Of a DNA stretch of 16,050 nt, positions 15,991-16,050 are shown one piece after another. The notes below the pieces were generated by a model that did not search any database, was not told where the DNA came from, and saw nothing but the letters and a program-made list of their open reading frames with translations. Position 1 is the first letter of the stretch. Each line of letters starts with the position of its first letter. This stretch comes from Tieghemiomyces parasiticus (Eukaryota > Kickxellomycota > Dimargaritomycetes > Dimargaritales > Dimargaritaceae). Position numbers and translations under genes: made by a program. Where the stretch lies: positions 1 through 16,050 of the forward strand of contig JANBPT010001034.1 of NCBI GenBank assembly GCA_027575765.1. The letters are read 5' to 3'.

Positions 15991-16050
15991 ATGGACGCAC
16001 CCGACCCCGGACACGAGTCGGACGAATTCCTCCTCGTGAACGACGACCTG
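15991..16050 (+). CDS. Start of an unidentified protein-coding gene (cut by right edge)
   Basis: Only 20 codons are visible, beginning MDAPDPGHESDEF. The ATG has a near-ideal eukaryotic context (CCACCATGG) and follows a long CT-rich tract. Third positions are almost all C or G, as in the GDE1 gene. The visible residues are acidic (seven Asp/Glu of 20), suggesting a disordered, acidic N-terminus. Too little is present to name a family. Confidence 0.55.
   Translation, partial: MDAPDPGHESDEFLLVNDDL

Overview
This window reads as nuclear DNA of a fungus. I infer this from a fungal-type Gde1 phosphodiesterase, a prephenate dehydratase, long Ser/Pro/Thr-rich insertions in the proteins, long uninterrupted reading frames with C/G-ending codons, TATA/CCAAT-type promoter elements and pyrimidine-rich leaders. 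An early-diverging lineage is possible, but the sequence alone does not fix a genus. Nothing looks bacterial, viral or plasmid-like, and I found no rRNA, tRNA, CRISPR array or recognisable transposon.

Layout from left to right. The minus-strand start of a prephenate dehydratase (PHA2-like, phenylalanine biosynthesis) runs off the left edge (1-400). A 968-base spacer follows. Next is a large minus-strand gene (1369-4923, 1184 residues) for a Gde1-type glycerophosphocholine phosphodiesterase with ankyrin repeats, a beta-rich middle part and a GDPD catalytic domain, but no visible SPX domain. A 2.5 kb spacer (4924-7452) carries the putative GDE1 promoter and small repeats. A second minus-strand gene (7453-9210, 585 residues) encodes an unrecognised Pro/Ser/Thr-rich protein with a compact Trp-rich helical block, basic clusters and a C-terminal helix. 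A 3.9 kb spacer (9211-13089) holds no credible gene. A short plus-strand gene (13090-13353) encodes an 87-residue probable secreted protein with a lysine-rich tail; it has a TATA box and a polyadenylation-type signal. The remaining 2.6 kb is mostly non-coding and ends in about 800 bases of strongly pyrimidine-rich sequence. That stretch leads into the first 20 codons of a further plus-strand gene (15991 onward) cut by the right edge.

The genes do not form an obvious pathway or cluster. PHA2 acts in aromatic amino acid synthesis and GDE1 in choline and phosphate recovery from phospholipid breakdown; the other three have no assignable role. I see no convincing new multi-gene system. The most useful leads are the SPX-less Gde1 with a disordered insert inside its catalytic domain, the two orphan proteins, and a few local DNA structures: a G-quadruplex motif, an (AT)9 palindrome beside a hairpin, a 12-bp tandem repeat, and recurrent C/G homopolymers.
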